A stretch of DNA of 43,950 bases from an uncultured Clostridia bacterium (GTDB taxonomy: Bacteria; Bacillota; Clostridia; Oscillospirales; Acutalibacteraceae): the NCBI GenBank assembly GCA_946187325.1, contig CAMHQC010000015.1:1-43950 (forward strand), written 5' to 3'. A model generated the notes under the pieces. It worked only from the letters and a program-made list of their open reading frames with translations, was not told where the DNA came from and did no database searches. A program made the position numbers and the translations under genes. This document shows, one piece after another, positions 16,043 through 24,051 of the stretch. Each line of letters begins with the position of its first letter. Within the stretch, counting starts at the first letter, position 1.

Positions 16043-16612
16043 TCATTTAATGATTTCGCCCTCAACATTACCGGCGACACCTGCCGCGTTAGCTTCGTCG
16101 GTGTCGATATGCATAGCGGGAGCGTACTTCTCGCTTACACGAACGATAACATCGCCGAAAGTAGTCTCACGAGCGCCCGGCTCGCCAACCTTAACGGAAA
16201 CAATCTGCTTATCCTTAAGTCCCATATCCTCGGCGTTCTGGGGAGTTAAGTGGATATGTCTTTTAGCGACGATAACGCCGCACTCGATCTCGATTTCGCC
16301 CTTGGGGCCTACGAGCTTACATCCCGGAGACCCCTTAACGTCGCCTGACTCGCGTACGGGGGGAACGATTCCGAGCTTACGGGCGTCTGTATAAGATACC
16401 TCAATCTGAGTTTCGGGGCGCTCGGGTCCGAGTATAGACATATTGAGCTCGCCCTTAGGGCCTACAACCTTAACTTTCTCGAAGCAGGCAAACTGACCGG
16501 GCTGAGATAAATCCTTCTTATTTGTGAGCTGGGCGTCTTTTCCGAAAAGAGCCTCAAAATCCGCTCTCGACACGTGAAGATGACGAGCGGAGGTTTCTAC
16601 TAAAATTTTCAT
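16043..16612 (-). CDS. pduL: PduL-type phosphotransacylase
   Basis: PduL exchanges CoA and phosphate on acetyl or propionyl groups and is structurally unrelated to Pta. The 189 residues contain both halves of the duplicated beta-barrel with zinc-binding His motifs: SARHLHVS (8-15) and AKRHIHLTP, plus the C-terminal MHIDTDEANAAG. No microcompartment-targeting extension is seen at the N terminus, and no pdu/eut genes are nearby, so a housekeeping role in acetate formation together with acetate kinase is likely. I start at MKILVETS, 9 bases after GGTGG, rather than 15 bases upstream. It is divergent from the uracil-DNA glycosylase gene. Confidence 0.92.
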   Translation of the reverse strand: MKILVETSARHLHVSRADFEALFGKDAQLTNKKDLSQPGQFACFEKVKVVGPKGELNMSILGPERPETQIEVSYTDARKLGIVPPVRESGDVKGSPGCKLVGPKGEIEIECGVIVAKRHIHLTPQNAEDMGLKDKQIVSVKVGEPGARETTFGDVIVRVSEKYAPAMHIDTDEANAAGVAGNVEGEIIK

Positions 16613-16659
16613 TATACTAACCACCATTCAAAATTTTTCCGCAAAAACGGTCTATAGTT

Positions 16660-16688
16660 ATTTTAACTCATTATAGATTAAAATTCAA
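16660..16688 (-). promoter_or_regulatory. Promoter of pduL
   Basis: TTGAAT, a 17-base spacer and TAAAAT on the minus strand lie about 50 bases upstream of the pduL start, in the gap shared with the divergent uracil-DNA glycosylase gene. Confidence 0.65.
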
Positions 16689-16730
16689 GAGGTATAATAA
16701 TATCAATGCGAAATTATTAGAGGTGAGCAT

Positions 16731-17312
16731 ATGTACAACAACTTTACCGAACTGAAGGAAGCTTGTTTAAACTGCGAAAAATGCGGGTTGTGCGAGACAA
16801 GGCACAACGTCGTAGTCGGCGTAGGCAACGAAAACGCGGACGTTTTATTTATCGGCGAAGGCCCGGGCGAAAACGAGGATTTACAGGGCGAGCCGTTCGT
16901 AGGACGAGGCGGAAAGCTTCTCGATAAGATGATGAACGCGGTGGATTTAGACCGCAATAAAAACATATACATAGCGAATATAGTAAAATGCCGTCCTCCT
17001 AAAAACCGCGACCCTAAGCCCGAGGAACAGGAGATGTGCATTAACTGGCTGAGAAATCAGGTTAAGCTTATCGACCCTAAAATCATAGTTTGTTTAGGCA
17101 GAATTTCCGCACAAAAGCTTATTAAAGAGGATTTAAGGATAACTAAGGAACACGGATTATTTTTCCAAAAAGGAAAATTCCTCATGATGCCGATGTTTCA
17201 TCCCGCGGCGATTTTACGTAACCCTAACCAAAAGCCAGAAGCGTTCGACGACTTTTTAAAGCTGAGGGAAAAGATTAAGGAAATCTGCCCCGAAACATAT
17301 GAAAGTAAATAA
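16731..17312 (+). CDS. Family 4 uracil-DNA glycosylase with Fe-S cluster
   Basis: The enzyme removes uracil from DNA at the start of base-excision repair. The family 4 signs are all present: N-terminal cysteines (CLNCEKCGLC, residues 12-21), the active-site motif GEGPGENEDLQGEPFVG, later cysteines in KCRPP and EMCINW that complete a 4Fe-4S site, and the DNA-intercalating MFHPAAILRNP near the end. Length (194) fits. GAGGTG lies a few bases before the ATG. The gene is alone, divergent from pduL, and shares its terminator with the convergent surface-protein gene. Confidence 0.92.
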   Translation: MYNNFTELKEACLNCEKCGLCETRHNVVVGVGNENADVLFIGEGPGENEDLQGEPFVGRGGKLLDKMMNAVDLDRNKNIYIANIVKCRPPKNRDPKPEEQEMCINWLRNQVKLIDPKIIVCLGRISAQKLIKEDLRITKEHGLFFQKGKFLMMPMFHPAAILRNPNQKPEAFDDFLKLREKIKEICPETYESK

Positions 17313-17333
17313 AAGCCGGTTTACAGAAATTCC

Positions 17334-17354
17334 GATTCCTATAAACTGAGAACT
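17334..17354. repeat. Heptamer-phased repeat abutting a terminator
   Basis: On the minus strand the units AGTTCTC, AGTTTAT and AGGAATC follow directly after the U tract of the terminator at 17355-17383, in 7-base phase. The layout mirrors 9508-9542 beside the matching tuf terminator. Confidence 0.4.
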
Positions 17355-17383
17355 AAAAAAGGACTGCCGAAGCAGTCCTTTTT
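17355..17383. terminator. Bidirectional terminator
   Basis: GGACTGC, CGAA and GCAGTCC with A6 on one side and T5 on the other can end both the uracil-DNA glycosylase transcript (plus) and the surface-protein transcript (minus). It is the same sequence as the tuf terminator. Confidence 0.92.
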
Positions 17384-17396
17384 GTTTTAATCTGAA

Positions 17397-18461
17397 TTAT
17401 TCAGTTCTCTTTCTACGTGTTACGAATACAACGCCTGCAGCAGCGAGCATTACGCCGAAGAGGATAAAGAGGATTGTATCTTCTTCACCGTCAGCGCCTG
17501 AGCCTGAGCTGTTGGAAGAACCTGTAGAACCTGAGCTTGAGGAAGAACCTGCGGAGCTTGTGCCGGAAGAAATGTGACCGCCGTTATTAGAGATAGCCTT
17601 AGCTTCTTTCTCGGCAGCTTTTTCGTCGATCTTAGCTTCGCCCTTCTTGGAAGGATAAGCCTTTGCGAAAGCGTCTTCAAGAATCTTCTTCATAGCGTCT
17701 TCATCTTCGCCTGTCTTTTTGCTGATGATGTAAGCGTAGATGTCCTGAATCTGGCTGCCGGATGTGATACCGAACTTAGGTAAAGCCTTAGCAACTGTAG
17801 CTACCTTATCCTTAATATAATTGCTCTTATAGTAAGTCGGGAGCCAGTCACCGATAACCTCAGTACCTTTCTCGTTCGGGCAGAGCTTAGAACCTACGAT
17901 GTTACCGATAGATGTGAAAGCGAGGTGGGGGCCGTAGCTTGAGCTGTTCTTAGACCATACAGCCTCGTCAGCCTTTTTCTCGGAGTCAACAGGGTTCTCA
18001 ATGAGCTTGCCTGTGAGCTTTAATGTATCGCCTACGCAGGACTTAGAGAAAGTCGCGTCGTAAGTCTGTTTACCTGTCTGAGCGGAGAAGATAATACAAT
18101 AGTCTTCGCCTGACTTTAAGCCGCCGGGCAATGTTGTTGAAGCATCGAGGTTAGAAAGATCGTAGCTCCACTTGTTGCCGCTAACCTTTTTACAAACTTC
18201 TTTCTTTAACTGCCAACCGATGAAAGCGTCGCCGCCTCTTTTCCAGATATGGCAGTAAATTGTAGTAACGTTTTTCCAACCGCTTGCGTCGAAGTAAACT
18301 AAGTCGCCCGCGCCTGTAGTTGAGCTGGAAGTATCAGCACCGATAGAGTTGTTGCTGTCAGCGCCTACATTAGCGTCGTTTACATCAGCAGCGTATGCAG
18401 CTACAACGCCGATTGATAAAACCATAACTACAGCTAAAGCAATAGCAATAATTCTTTTCAT
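17397..18461 (-). CDS. Membrane-anchored protein with starch-binding-like domain
   Basis: The 354-residue product has a signal peptide (1-24, ending AAYAA), a domain at about 54-150 starting LVYFDASGWKNVTTIYCHIW, a middle domain (about 165-275) of unknown type, a Ser/Gly-rich spacer (298-325), and a C-terminal membrane anchor followed by RRKRTE. The YFD.SGW..V...W pattern, with later KWSYDL, resembles CBM25/26 starch-binding modules. There is no LPXTG motif. I start at MKRIIAIAL, 9 bases after GGAG. It lies downstream of the cohesin-like gene, with its own promoter. A role in holding starch or glucan at the cell surface is inferred. No catalytic domain is present. Confidence 0.7.
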   Translation of the reverse strand: MKRIIAIALAVVMVLSIGVVAAYAADVNDANVGADSNNSIGADTSSSTTGAGDLVYFDASGWKNVTTIYCHIWKRGGDAFIGWQLKKEVCKKVSGNKWSYDLSNLDASTTLPGGLKSGEDYCIIFSAQTGKQTYDATFSKSCVGDTLKLTGKLIENPVDSEKKADEAVWSKNSSSYGPHLAFTSIGNIVGSKLCPNEKGTEVIGDWLPTYYKSNYIKDKVATVAKALPKFGITSGSQIQDIYAYIISKKTGEDEDAMKKILEDAFAKAYPSKKGEAKIDEKAAEKEAKAISNNGGHISSGTSSAGSSSSSGSTGSSNSSGSGADGEEDTILFILFGVMLAAAGVVFVTRRKRTE

Positions 18462-18521
18462 CTTTAAAATCTCCTTCAAAAAATAATTTAAGACATAGCT
18501 ATACATAGTCTTGTTAATTCT

Positions 18522-18550
18522 ATTATACAATATTGGTTACAATTTCGCAA
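18522..18550 (-). promoter_or_regulatory. Promoter of the starch-binding-like protein gene
   Basis: TTGCGA, a 17-base spacer and TATAAT (perfect -10) on the minus strand lie about 60 bases upstream of the start codon. Confidence 0.75.
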
Positions 18551-18579
18551 TAAAAAAGTTTTTAATTTTTAACGTCATT

Positions 18580-18621
18580 TTGCACAAAGATTTAGCTTTG
18601 TTTTACCGCATATTGCACAAA
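18580..18621 (-). promoter_or_regulatory. Two TTTGTGCAA direct repeats upstream of the promoter
   Basis: The 9-base TTTGTGCAA occurs at 18580-18588 and 18613-18621 (minus strand), 33 bases apart or about three helical turns, and 30 bases upstream of the -35. Two sites on one DNA face upstream of a promoter suggest an activator, but the motif is not one I can name. Confidence 0.35.
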
Positions 18622-18648
18622 CGCGAGGTTTTACATCTTAATTAGTAC

Positions 18649-18693
18649 AAAAAATAATACTCGGACACAGCTTTAACAATACCGTATCCGAGT
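18649..18693 (-). terminator. Terminator of the cohesin-like gene
   Basis: ACTCGGATAC pairs with GTGTCCGAGT (10 bp, one wobble), and the minus strand then reads ATTATTTTTTG. It lies 13 bases after the stop codon. Confidence 0.85.
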
Positions 18694-18705
18694 TAAATTC
18701 AGCTT

Positions 18706-19521
18706 TTATTCCTTATCGGTTTCTTCTGCTTTTGAGAATCTGCGTCTGAGTATAACGACGATTACAATCGCGATAATAGCGGCAACGATTCCGAGGATTA
18801 CAAGGATAGTCGAGAGAGGAGTTTCGCCGTCCTTAGTAACGTTGGTTGCCTCTGTAGCTTCGCCGATTACAGGTCGTGTGGTAACGCCTGTAACTAAAAC
18901 GTGGTCTTTACCCGAGCCGTTCTTCTCGCCCTTACCGTCGGCGTAGTTTATGAACGAGCCCTGATATTTATTATTGAGCTCGCTGTTTGTACTTAAAATA
19001 GGAGCTTCGTTTTTAACGAGCTTCTTGCCGTTTAAGGCGATGTCGCTTGTAAGAGTATAGGAAGAAAGGTTCGGCATTTCACTTCCCTTTCCGTAGTACA
19101 TCTCGGTAATAAAGTAAGTTATCTTGGTATTGCCGGGGCGCTTAACCCTAAAATCAACCGTCATAAGCTCTTTAGTTTTCGAGAAATCGACAGGAGAAGT
19201 GGCGCTCGTCCAGTTAAAAGCGATACCGTCGGAATACCCCGCGTTCTTAACCACTCCGCTTAAAGACGGGAACTCGAGGGAGTTCGGGTCAATAGTCAAA
19301 TAATTCGAATCATAGAAAACGTACATTTGTAAGCCTTCGAGCTTCTCGGTACAATCGCCGAGCTTGAGCGTATAAGTGATACGGTCGCCCTGGTTAGCCT
19401 TGATTTCGTCGTTAATAACGAGGTTGCCTTTAGCGGCGAAAGCCGATACGCAAGACATAGCTAATATAATAGCTGTCATTAAGACAGCGAATGAAATTTT
19501 CAGTCCTTTTTTCATTTTCAT
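18706..19521 (-). CDS. Membrane-anchored protein with cohesin-like domain
   Basis: The protein has a signal peptide (1 to about 30, ending SAFAA), one beta-rich domain (about 32-168), a spacer rich in Lys, Asn and Thr, and a C-terminal transmembrane segment (238-258) with RRRFSK. The domain has the cohesin order: VNDE-type strand, NQGDRITYTLKLGDCTEKLEGLQMYVFYDSNYL with D at the turn, then FNWTSATSPVDFSKTKELMTVDFRVK. The start among three in-frame ATGs is uncertain. I take 19521, which is 8 bases after AAAGG. Cohesins bind dockerin-bearing enzymes, and a single anchored cohesin would tether one partner. No dockerin gene is in the window. The match is by pattern and needs a profile search. Confidence 0.6.
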   Translation of the reverse strand: MKMKKGLKISFAVLMTAIILAMSCVSAFAAKGNLVINDEIKANQGDRITYTLKLGDCTEKLEGLQMYVFYDSNYLTIDPNSLEFPSLSGVVKNAGYSDGIAFNWTSATSPVDFSKTKELMTVDFRVKRPGNTKITYFITEMYYGKGSEMPNLSSYTLTSDIALNGKKLVKNEAPILSTNSELNNKYQGSFINYADGKGEKNGSGKDHVLVTGVTTRPVIGEATEATNVTKDGETPLSTILVILGIVAAIIAIVIVVILRRRFSKAEETDKE

Positions 19522-19556
19522 TTCCATTACCTTTCCTAGAAATAGATACATTATTT

Positions 19557-19585
19557 ATTATATACTATAAATTCTAAAAATTCAA
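19557..19585 (-). promoter_or_regulatory. Promoter of the cohesin-like gene
   Basis: TTGAAT, a 17-base spacer and TATAAT on the minus strand lie about 35 bases upstream of the chosen start codon. Confidence 0.78.
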
Positions 19586-19622
19586 CAATTTTTTATTACG
19601 GCATACAACGGGCGGGTGTAAA

Positions 19623-19643
19623 TACGCAGTAGTCAGTTCTCAG
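19623..19643. repeat. Short heptamer-phased repeat
   Basis: On the minus strand CTGAGAA, CTGACTA and CTGCGTA follow each other in 7-base phase, about 90 bases after the terminator at 19734-19758. With only three units the evidence is weak taken alone. Confidence 0.3.
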
Positions 19644-19733
19644 CAGAATGTTAAAATAAAAAATGCTGACGGATTGCGTTAAATTTATGCGACACAAAGA
19701 TGTCGTATGTCACCGCTGCCAAAAAGGTATAAC

Positions 19734-19758
19734 AAAAAGACCGCCGAAGCGGTCTTTT
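19734..19758 (-). terminator. Terminator of the pgi / P-loop transcript
   Basis: GACCGC, a TTCG loop and GCGGTC with flanking A and T runs form a terminator 26 bases after the P-loop gene. It has the same design as the terminators at 9543 and 17355, with one stem pair changed in a compensating way. Confidence 0.9.
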
Positions 19759-19783
19759 AATTACTGAAAAATATTCAGCGGTA

Positions 19784-20200
19784 TCAGAGCTTTTCGCAAA
19801 CAGCGTTTAACTCGCTGGGGATATCTTCCTCAGCCGCGGATATAAGAACAACGAAGTTTGCCTCACTGTTCTCGCTTAAATCCTGAAGCTTCTTTGTGAA
19901 TACTTCGAGACCGTCAACTGCCTCGGGGCAGATTTTAAAAGTAGAGTCAATAAGAATATCTGTAACATCATAGTTACCCGCGCAGATTCCGCTTAAGAAT
20001 CCGAACAGCATATCATAACCGCTGATAGAATACTGGTCAGTATCAATAAGGCGGGCTTTAGAAGTAATATCGTAAGTGAGCTTAGCGCCCTTTTCGATAA
20101 CAACAACGTTGCCCTGAGAAGCCGCTACAGCCTCGTTAGCGAGCTGGATAAGCTTTTTAGTTTTTCCTGAACCTTTTTTTCCGATAAGTAAAGTAACCAT
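19784..20200 (-). CDS. Small P-loop ATP-binding protein of unknown role
   Basis: A clear Walker A motif, IGKKGSGKT, lies at residues 6-14, and a hydrophobic ILIDST stretch (near 82-87) could be Walker B. The 138-residue protein has no signal peptide or membrane segment. It lies 46 bases after pgi on the same strand, with a terminator behind it, so the two are cotranscribed. Similar small nucleotide-binding proteins next to pgi are seen in Clostridia, but I know of no established function. Nucleotide binding is well supported, the rest is open. Confidence 0.75.
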   Translation of the reverse strand: MVTLLIGKKGSGKTKKLIQLANEAVAASQGNVVVIEKGAKLTYDITSKARLIDTDQYSISGYDMLFGFLSGICAGNYDVTDILIDSTFKICPEAVDGLEVFTKKLQDLSENSEANFVVLISAAEEDIPSELNAVCEKL

Positions 20201-20246
20201 ACTTTTACTCCTCCTTATATTTAAACTTTTTGAAATTACCGATTAA

Positions 20247-21584
20247 TTATTTTAATCTGGCCTCGAGCTCAGCCTTAGCGTCCTCGTAACCGGGTTTACC
20301 GAGTAAAGCGAACATATTCTTTTTGTAGCTCTCTACACCGGGCTGGTTAAACGGATTAACTCCGAGGATATATCCCGAAATAGCGCAAGCTTTCTCGAGG
20401 AAGTAGATAAGGTAGCCTAAGTTATCTTCGTTCATTTCCTCAACGTCAAGCACGATATTCGGAACGCCGCCGTCGTTATGAGCGAGAACAGTTCCCTCGA
20501 ACGCTTTTCTGTTTACAAATCCCATAGTCTTACCCGATAAGAAGTTAAGACCGTCTACGTTAGTGGGATCTTCGCCGAGAGTAATTTCTTTTTTACATTT
20601 ATCAAATAGAACAACAGTCTCGAATAAATTACGTCTGCCGTCCTGAATGTACTGACCGAGCGAGTGTAAGTCGGTAGAGAAGATAACGCTTGCGGGGAAA
20701 ATACCCTTTCTGTCCTTACCCTCAGACTCGCCGTAGAGCTGCTTAAACCACTCGTTCATAAGTGTATAAGCGGGCTCGTAGCTAACCATAATCTCCGTGG
20801 AATAGCCCTTATTATAAAGGATATTACGGATAGCCGCGTATTTATAGCAGTCGTTAGTATTAAGGTCGTCGTTGTTAAACTCGTCCTGAGCCTTTTTAGC
20901 GCCCGCCATAAGAGCGTCGATATCAGCTCCCGCTACAGCTATCGGAAGAAGTCCAACGGCTGTGAGTACGGAGAAACGTCCGCCTACATCGTCGGGAACT
21001 ACGAAGGTTTCGTAGCCCTCTTTATCGGCGAGCTCCTTTAAAGTACCTCTCGCCTTATCGGTTGTACAGAAGATACGCTCGCGAGCGCCTTCTTTACCGT
21101 ACTTCTTCTCGAGCATATCGCGAAATACGCGGAAAGCGATAGCGGGCTCGGTAGTAGTACCCGATTTGGAAATCATATTAATAGAAACATCCTTGCCCTC
21201 GCAAAGCTCGATAATATCAGCAAGCGCCGAGGAGCTTATGGAATTACCTGTAAAGTAAATCTGCGGAGTATCTTTAGCGAGCGCGTTATAGTTCGGAGAA
21301 GTTAAAAACTCGATAGCGGCTCTCGCGCCGAGATATGAACCGCCGATACCGATAACGATAAATACGTCGGTATTGCCTTTGATTTTTTCAGCCGCCTTTT
21401 TAATGCGGTCAAATTCTTCCTTATCGTAATTCGTAGGAAGGTCTACCCAACCGATAAAATCGTTGCCTAAACCTGTGCCGTCGTGGAGAGCTTTGTGGGC
21501 GTTTTTAACCTGAGCCTCAATGCCCTTGTACTCATCCGAGCCTACAAATCCGTTTAAATATTTGTCAATTAATTTAGTTGACAT
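20247..21584 (-). CDS. pgi: Glucose-6-phosphate isomerase
   Basis: Pgi interconverts glucose-6-phosphate and fructose-6-phosphate in the cytoplasm. The 445-residue protein is of the short bacterial type. It contains [32 protein letters not shown] (phosphate-binding SIS domain), [16 protein letters not shown] and the C-terminal [16 protein letters not shown] strong promoter and a hairpin lie upstream. It links the glycogen branch (glucose-1-phosphate via phosphoglucomutase) with glycolysis. Confidence 0.97.
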   Translation of the reverse strand: MSTKLIDKYLNGFVGSDEYKGIEAQVKNAHKALHDGTGLGNDFIGWVDLPTNYDKEEFDRIKKAAEKIKGNTDVFIVIGIGGSYLGARAAIEFLTSPNYNALAKDTPQIYFTGNSISSSALADIIELCEGKDVSINMISKSGTTTEPAIAFRVFRDMLEKKYGKEGARERIFCTTDKARGTLKELADKEGYETFVVPDDVGGRFSVLTAVGLLPIAVAGADIDALMAGAKKAQDEFNNDDLNTNDCYKYAAIRNILYNKGYSTEIMVSYEPAYTLMNEWFKQLYGESEGKDRKGIFPASVIFSTDLHSLGQYIQDGRRNLFETVVLFDKCKKEITLGEDPTNVDGLNFLSGKTMGFVNRKAFEGTVLAHNDGGVPNIVLDVEEMNEDNLGYLIYFLEKACAISGYILGVNPFNQPGVESYKKNMFALLGKPGYEDAKAELEARLK

Positions 21585-21603
21585 ATCTTAACCCCCTAAT
21601 AAA

Positions 21604-21624
21604 TTATACAGCAACCCTGTATAA
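21604..21624 (-). promoter_or_regulatory. Hairpin in the pgi leader
   Basis: TTATACAG and CTGTATAA form an 8-bp stem with a 5-base loop just upstream of the AGGGGG ribosome binding site and downstream of the likely start of transcription. It could protect the 5' end of the mRNA. Confidence 0.4.
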
Positions 21625-21639
21625 CATATTGATAGGTTT

Positions 21640-21668
21640 ATTTTATCACAAAACGGTATTGTATGCAA
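21640..21668 (-). promoter_or_regulatory. Promoter of pgi
   Basis: TTGCAT, a 17-base spacer and TAAAAT on the minus strand lie about 55 bases upstream of the pgi start codon and partly in the short gap after dacF, which itself lacks a clear terminator. Confidence 0.7.
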
Positions 21669-21683
21669 CCCTTTTTTGCACAT

Positions 21684-22823
21684 TTAAAGTTTAGTAAGGC
21701 TTTTATAAATAGCCGAAAGCACGCTGTCGAAGCTCATTTTCTCGATTGTGTTCTTCGAGGTAATCTTACACTTCTTCAATAATTCTTTTCCCGAATAATA
21801 ATTAACCTCGCCTATAGTATCCCCCGCTTTTACCGGGGCTATTATATCTTTTTTGATTTTACATTCTGTAAGCAGCTTTTCGCCCGCGGTTCGTTTCACT
21901 ATCATTGTGCCGGGGTTTTCACAGCGCGGATAGATAGTATCCTTCATTCCGCCTTTAACCTTGACGGGTTTTTCGGCGTTTTTTGGTAAAGTCAGCTTTT
22001 TTACGGTATACTCGGCAAAACCGTAGTCAAGCATAGCCGCGCAGTCGGCGAAACGCTTAGTGCCGTTATCACAGCCGAGAACTACCGAAATCAGCGACAA
22101 TCCGTCTCGCTCGGCGCTCGCGCTCATACAACAGCCCGCCTCGTCGGTTGTACCCGTTTTCAAACCCGTTATACCCTTGTAATGTTTAAGAAGCTTATTT
22201 GTATTTACAATTTGAGTTTTTCCGCCGCGGAGCTCGTCAATCCATATAGACGTATAGTCGAAAATCTTTTTGTGCTTAATTAACTCGGCGGACATAAGCG
22301 CTACGTCATAGGCGCAGGTTAGATGGTCTTTTTCGTCTAGACCGTTACAGTTTTTAAACACGGTATGGTTCATACCGAGGGCTTTAGCCTTTTTGTTCAT
22401 TTCGGCGACGAAGGTTTTTTCGCTTCCGCAGAGAGCTTCAGCGAGTACGACCGCGGCGTCGTTAGCCGAGGCTACGGCGGTTGCTTTTATTAAATCGTCT
22501 ACCGACATTTTCTCGCCTTCCTCGAGCCAGATATCAGAACCTCCCATCGACGCGGCGTGAGCCGAAGCGGTAAGAGTGTCGGTAAGCTTTAGTTTTCCGC
22601 TGTCGAGCGCTTCCATAGCGAGAAGTAAGGTCATCACCTTAGTTACCGAAGCGCAGGCTCGTTTTTCGTGAGAATTTTTTTCGGACAGAACCTTTCGGCT
22701 ATCGGCTTCGATAAGCACAGCCGACGGCGCGCTTATATCGACCTTGCTCTCGGCGGAAACAGCCGAGGTAAACGGCACGATTAATAACGCGCAGAGCATA
22801 AAAGAAATTATATTTTTGAACAT
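21684..22823 (-). CDS. D-alanyl-D-alanine carboxypeptidase, DacF/PBP5 type
   Basis: This serine peptidase removes the terminal D-Ala from peptidoglycan stem peptides outside the membrane. It has a signal peptide (1 to about 24), the active-site tetrad SVTK (59-62), SAN (119-121), KTG in GLKTGTTDEAGCC, and a C-terminal beta domain with an amphipathic end (VLSAIYKSLTKL) that may act as membrane anchor. In spore formers DacF-type enzymes adjust cortex cross-linking. The neighbours here are isoprenoid genes, so a vegetative role is equally possible. I start at the ATG at 22823, 6 bases after GAGGTG. This binding site lies inside a terminator stem. Confidence 0.9.
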   Translation of the reverse strand: MFKNIISFMLCALLIVPFTSAVSAESKVDISAPSAVLIEADSRKVLSEKNSHEKRACASVTKVMTLLLAMEALDSGKLKLTDTLTASAHAASMGGSDIWLEEGEKMSVDDLIKATAVASANDAAVVLAEALCGSEKTFVAEMNKKAKALGMNHTVFKNCNGLDEKDHLTCAYDVALMSAELIKHKKIFDYTSIWIDELRGGKTQIVNTNKLLKHYKGITGLKTGTTDEAGCCMSASAERDGLSLISVVLGCDNGTKRFADCAAMLDYGFAEYTVKKLTLPKNAEKPVKVKGGMKDTIYPRCENPGTMIVKRTAGEKLLTECKIKKDIIAPVKAGDTIGEVNYYSGKELLKKCKITSKNTIEKMSFDSVLSAIYKSLTKL

Positions 22824-22859
22824 AAAAAACACCTCGTTCATTTATACGAACAAGGTGTT
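22824..22859 (-). terminator. Terminator of ispF containing the dacF ribosome binding site
   Basis: On the minus strand AACACCTTGTTC pairs with GAACGAGGTGTT (12 positions, one mismatch) and is followed by a T run that ends at the dacF ATG. The right arm contains GAGGTG, the dacF binding site, and the U tract is its spacer. One element can thus end transcription and, if read through, hide the start of dacF. Confidence 0.75.
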
Positions 22860-22870
22860 TGATTTATTCT

Positions 22871-23338
22871 TTAATTTATCAAAACAACGGCGTGAGCCGA
22901 GATTCCCTCTCCGCTGCCTGTGAAGCCGAGCTTTTCCTCGGTAGTAGCCTTAACGCTGACCTGATTCAGCTCAATACCGCAAGCCTCGGCGATATTTTCA
23001 CGCATAGAAATTATATAGTCCTTGAGCTTAGGCTTTTGGGCGATAACGGTCGAGTCGATGTTCTCGATTTTATAACCGTTCTCCCTTATTATACGGCAAA
23101 CCTCTTTAAGTAGAAGAATACTGTCTGCGCCCTTAAAACGCTCGTCGGTATCGGGAAACAGCTTCCCTATATCGCCTAACGCCGCCGCTCCCAAGAGCGC
23201 GTCCATTACAGCGTGCAGGAGTACATCCGCGTCGCTGTGGCCGAGAAGTCCCTTTTCGTAGGGTATATCCGCTCCGCCGAGGATAAGCTTTCGGTTTTCT
23301 ACCAGTTTATGTACATCATATCCGTGTCCGATTCTCAT
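22871..23338 (-). CDS. ispF: 2-C-methyl-D-erythritol 2,4-cyclodiphosphate synthase
   Basis: IspF closes CDP-ME-2-phosphate to the cyclodiphosphate in the MEP route to isoprenoids. The 155-residue protein has the zinc ligands in GYDVH (residues 6-10), [18 protein letters not shown], and the family signature [11 protein letters not shown] at the end. It follows ispD by 18 bases. Length and motifs are standard for a trimeric stand-alone enzyme. Confidence 0.97.
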   Translation of the reverse strand: MRIGHGYDVHKLVENRKLILGGADIPYEKGLLGHSDADVLLHAVMDALLGAAALGDIGKLFPDTDERFKGADSILLLKEVCRIIRENGYKIENIDSTVIAQKPKLKDYIISMRENIAEACGIELNQVSVKATTEEKLGFTGSGEGISAHAVVLIN

Positions 23339-23356
23339 TACTTATTTCTCCTAATA

Positions 23357-24049
23357 TTACTTTAACCTGCTCAAAACACTCTCAGCTAATAAAATATCAT
23401 TCTTCGTCGTCAGCTTGATATTGGTTTCGCTTCCGATAACTATACTCACCTTTTCGCCGAGGTTTTCTATCAGCTTACAGTCGTCGGTAACGGGTTCGTC
23501 GTTTTCAACCGCGCGGTCGAGAGCCCTCAGGTAGAGATTTTTTTCGAAAACCTGCGGAGTTTGTACGGCTCGAAGCGTACTTCTCACCGGAGTAGAGATA
23601 ATCTCGTCGTTCTCGTCCACTAACTTTATAGTATCGGTGACGTATGTGCCGAGAGCCGCCGCGCCTGTTTCAAGCGCACGGTTTACGACCTTTTCAATAT
23701 CCCCGCGGGATATGAGCGGACGCGCGCCGTCGTGGATAGCGAAATGAGTAGTGCGGTTGTCGCAAGCTTCAATTCCGTTTTTAACGCTTTCGTCACGCTG
23801 AGCGCCGCCCTCGGTTAAAGCTCTAACCTTATTAAAACTATTGTCGTTTATTATCTTTTCAATCTCAGGTTTATCAATTTTTCGGCAAACCACAACCACG
23901 CTGTCGATTATATCGGCGTTTTCAAACGCTCTTAAAGTATGGGCGATAACGGGTTGTCCGAGCAGGTCGATAAGCTGCTTGCTTTTTTTTAGTCCCATTC
24001 GGGTAGAATTACCCGCGGCGACAATTACCGCGCTTATAAAATTATCCAT
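23357..24049 (-). CDS. ispD: 2-C-methyl-D-erythritol 4-phosphate cytidylyltransferase
   Basis: IspD joins CTP and MEP to give CDP-ME, the step that leads via IspE to IspF. The nucleotide-binding AAGNSTRMGLKKSKQ is at the N terminus, followed by LLGQPVIAHTLRAF, AIHDGARPLIS and RAVQTPQVF. At 230 residues it is a stand-alone enzyme, not an IspDF fusion. It starts 2 bases after the stop of the zinc-ribbon gene, so the two are cotranscribed and probably coupled. Confidence 0.96.
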   Translation of the reverse strand: MDNFISAVIVAAGNSTRMGLKKSKQLIDLLGQPVIAHTLRAFENADIIDSVVVVCRKIDKPEIEKIINDNSFNKVRALTEGGAQRDESVKNGIEACDNRTTHFAIHDGARPLISRGDIEKVVNRALETGAAALGTYVTDTIKLVDENDEIISTPVRSTLRAVQTPQVFEKNLYLRALDRAVENDEPVTDDCKLIENLGEKVSIVIGSETNIKLTTKNDILLAESVLSRLK

Positions 24050-24051
24050 AA

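Noticed and set aside
19688..19709. Operator in the gap after the P-loop gene
   Set aside because: CGACA-CAAAGA-TGTCG is a small hairpin downstream of a terminator with no promoter nearby. It is more likely of no function.
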